Assembly (NCBI RefSeq): GCF_001042985.1
Contig: NZ_JYKY01000001.1
Coordinates: forward strand, 329,881 to 393,880
Length of the DNA stretch: 64,000 nucleotides
Reading direction: 5' to 3'
Source of the DNA: Pseudomonas lundensis
GTDB taxonomy: Bacteria; Pseudomonadota; Gammaproteobacteria; Pseudomonadales; Pseudomonadaceae
Program-made: the position numbers and the translations under genes
The notes under the pieces: generated by a model
Told to the model about the DNA's origin: nothing
The model's input: only the letters and a program-made list of their open reading frames with translations
Database searches by the model: none
In this document: positions 62,768 to 64,000 of the stretch, in pieces
How the letters are laid out: each line of letters begins with the position of its first letter
Numbering within the stretch: the first letter of the stretch is position 1

Positions 62768-64000
62768 CCACTGAAAATACGGCTGTAGAAAAACGCGGCC
62801 CACAGGTCGCCATCGTTCCGCTTAGTGCCATCGACGTCAAAGACGTGGCCAGTGGCGCCGCCGTGTTCGATGCCTGGTTACAGGAGATGAGTGGCGGGAT
62901 CGTCACCCTCGAACGGATTCAGGGGGTGGCCGGGGCTTTGCCCGTGGTCGGTAACATCATGGCGCTGGTAGACGCGTTGGGCGACGTCGTCACGCTGAGC
63001 AAGACTGAAAAACGCGACCTGCTGCTGTGGGCGAGCCTGGCGATTAACCTGATCGGCGTCTTGCCCTTGCCACCGACCATGGCCGCTGCGCGCATGACCC
63101 TGCGCCCGACCTTGCACCTGGTGCGTCAGGAGATGCGCTCTACCACCAAACTGATGCTCAGTGCCTCGGTCATCGAGATTCTGGTGGGCCACCTGAACGC
63201 GTCCATCGTCGGCAGTCTCGATGACTTCGTCGAGCAAGCCCGGGCCAAGCTGCCGCAGATCCTCGCCGACGCCGGCAAGCTCGGCGAAGACATGCTCAAC
63301 GAAATCGCCAAGGGGCTGGAAGCCGCCGTCAACGGCACCCTCGATGCCGGTGGGGATCTGGAGGCAGCAAGTGCGCAGATCAGTGCGGCGGGCGATCAGT
63401 TGCTGCATGACCCCAAAGCGGCCATCAGCAACATCTTCGGCGGCTTGTTCAGCGCCTACAAAGCCGCTGGCAAAGGCATGGCCAACAGCGCCTCGCAGCA
63501 CCTGCTGCCCGACGACATCAAACGTTCCGTCACCGCCCACGCGGCTCAACTGCGGGCGATGGGGCCAGAGCTGCGCACGCAACTGAGCGCGCTCACCGCC
63601 GAAGACGTTGAGTACTCGATTGGCTGGTTGTTGTTGATCCTGTCCAGCGCCACGGCCTTGTGGCGCAAGCGCAATGTCCATGGGCAAAGCACCAACGTCA
63701 AACCCACGGAAACCAACAAGGCCAAGCAAACGGCGGCTGAGGGACAGATCGACTCCACCGGTAAACAAGCGTCTGCAACAGGGATGGCCAATCCCGCAAA
63801 AAACTGCGCCTGTGACCGTACACCGCGCAGCATAAATTTCGCGCTGGGCTCCGAATCCCTGAGCCACACCGACTTCAGCTTGCCCGGCCCGTTCCCGATT
63901 GACTGGACACGCACCTACTACTCACGCCTGAGTGCCTATGATCAAGGCGCCCTGGGCGCGCGCTGGATCACCGAATTCACCACCCGCTTTGACCTGCACG
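62764..64000 (+). CDS. Rhs-family (T6SS-linked) protein, 3' part outside window
   Basis: 412 residues are visible and the frame runs to the window edge. Start ATG overlaps the micro-ORF stop. The N-terminal ~330 residues are mainly helical with hydrophobic stretches (GVAGALPVVGNIMALVDAL; LLLWASLAINLIGVLPLPP; IGWLLLILSSATALW), with no recognisable PAAR motif. From about residue 345 the Rhs entry region begins (CACDRTPRSINFALGSESLSHTDFSLPGPFPIDWTRTYYS). Known Rhs proteins build a shell around a C-terminal toxin. The toxin and the immunity gene lie beyond the window. Confidence 0.85.
   Translation, partial: MTTENTAVEKRGPQVAIVPLSAIDVKDVASGAAVFDAWLQEMSGGIVTLERIQGVAGALPVVGNIMALVDALGDVVTLSKTEKRDLLLWASLAINLIGVLPLPPTMAAARMTLRPTLHLVRQEMRSTTKLMLSASVIEILVGHLNASIVGSLDDFVEQARAKLPQILADAGKLGEDMLNEIAKGLEAAVNGTLDAGGDLEAASAQISAAGDQLLHDPKAAISNIFGGLFSAYKAAGKGMANSASQHLLPDDIKRSVTAHAAQLRAMGPELRTQLSALTAEDVEYSIGWLLLILSSATALWRKRNVHGQSTNVKPTETNKAKQTAAEGQIDSTGKQASATGMANPAKNCACDRTPRSINFALGSESLSHTDFSLPGPFPIDWTRTYYSRLSAYDQGALGARWITEFTTRFDLH

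Overview
The window is a piece of a Pseudomonas chromosome, most like the P. fluorescens lineage. Evidence: gene order matches the PAO1 neighbourhoods I remember (mprF with an AcvB-type hydrolase; ampG / SDR / HugZ / fxsA / groESL / colRS / methyltransferase / inaA; imelysin operon / bifA / sodB / argO-argP; phoPQ-dctA), products such as ColRS, BifA and IcmP are typical of the genus, and coding DNA is GC-rich. No database search was run; names come from motifs, protein length and gene context.

Layout. 1-3477: lipid-modification pair (A-PG hydrolase, cut by the window edge, and MprF). 3698-4352: three tandem initiator tRNA genes, each with its own promoter and terminator. 4526-5664: dinB behind a LexA box. 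5673-10405: a lipoprotein, proS, ampG and an alkyltransferase-like protein, all minus strand. 10571-16204: DUF481 protein, SDR, HugZ-like protein, FxsA and groESL. 16512-18921: a complete group II intron with its reverse transcriptase/maturase/HNH protein. 19117-25047: envelope-stress block (LtaS-like sulfatase, ColR/ColS, methyltransferase, InaA kinase, small secreted protein) with ColR-type boxes. 25133-30270: four-gene imelysin operon. 30432-37181: bifA, sodB, argO/argP, an epimerase and a coiled-coil membrane protein. 37199-44753: ordinary accessory genes, mainly transporters, regulators and small oxidoreductases, ending in a small secreted protein made entirely of 13-residue repeats. 45194-49826: an alpha-ketoglutarate permease gene and a DctB/DctD-type (MifS/MifR-like) two-component system. 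50075-56614: one giant gene for an LRR protein with a NEL-type E3 ubiquitin ligase domain. 56691-61201: phosphopantetheinyl transferase, phoPQ, dctA. 61244-64000: a degraded reading frame, a hairpin-rich spacer, then hcp, a 50-residue VgrG N-terminal piece and the start of an Rhs protein (type VI secretion island, cut by the window end).

How the parts connect. The dicarboxylate genes look like one regulon: kgtP and dctA, 13 kb apart, both have sigma-54 -24/-12 promoters and paired copies of a 14-bp dyad (consensus GGCGGAAATCCGCC), a likely target of the NtrC-type regulator encoded beside kgtP. hcp also has a sigma-54-like promoter. Three envelope-modifying systems lie here (MprF with its hydrolase, the ColRS block, PhoPQ). 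The most unusual items are the NEL-LRR protein with internal repeats, the six-repeat secreted protein, the VgrG micro-ORF coupled to rhs, and the repeated TGCGCAAGAAGTTGC element upstream of hcp.
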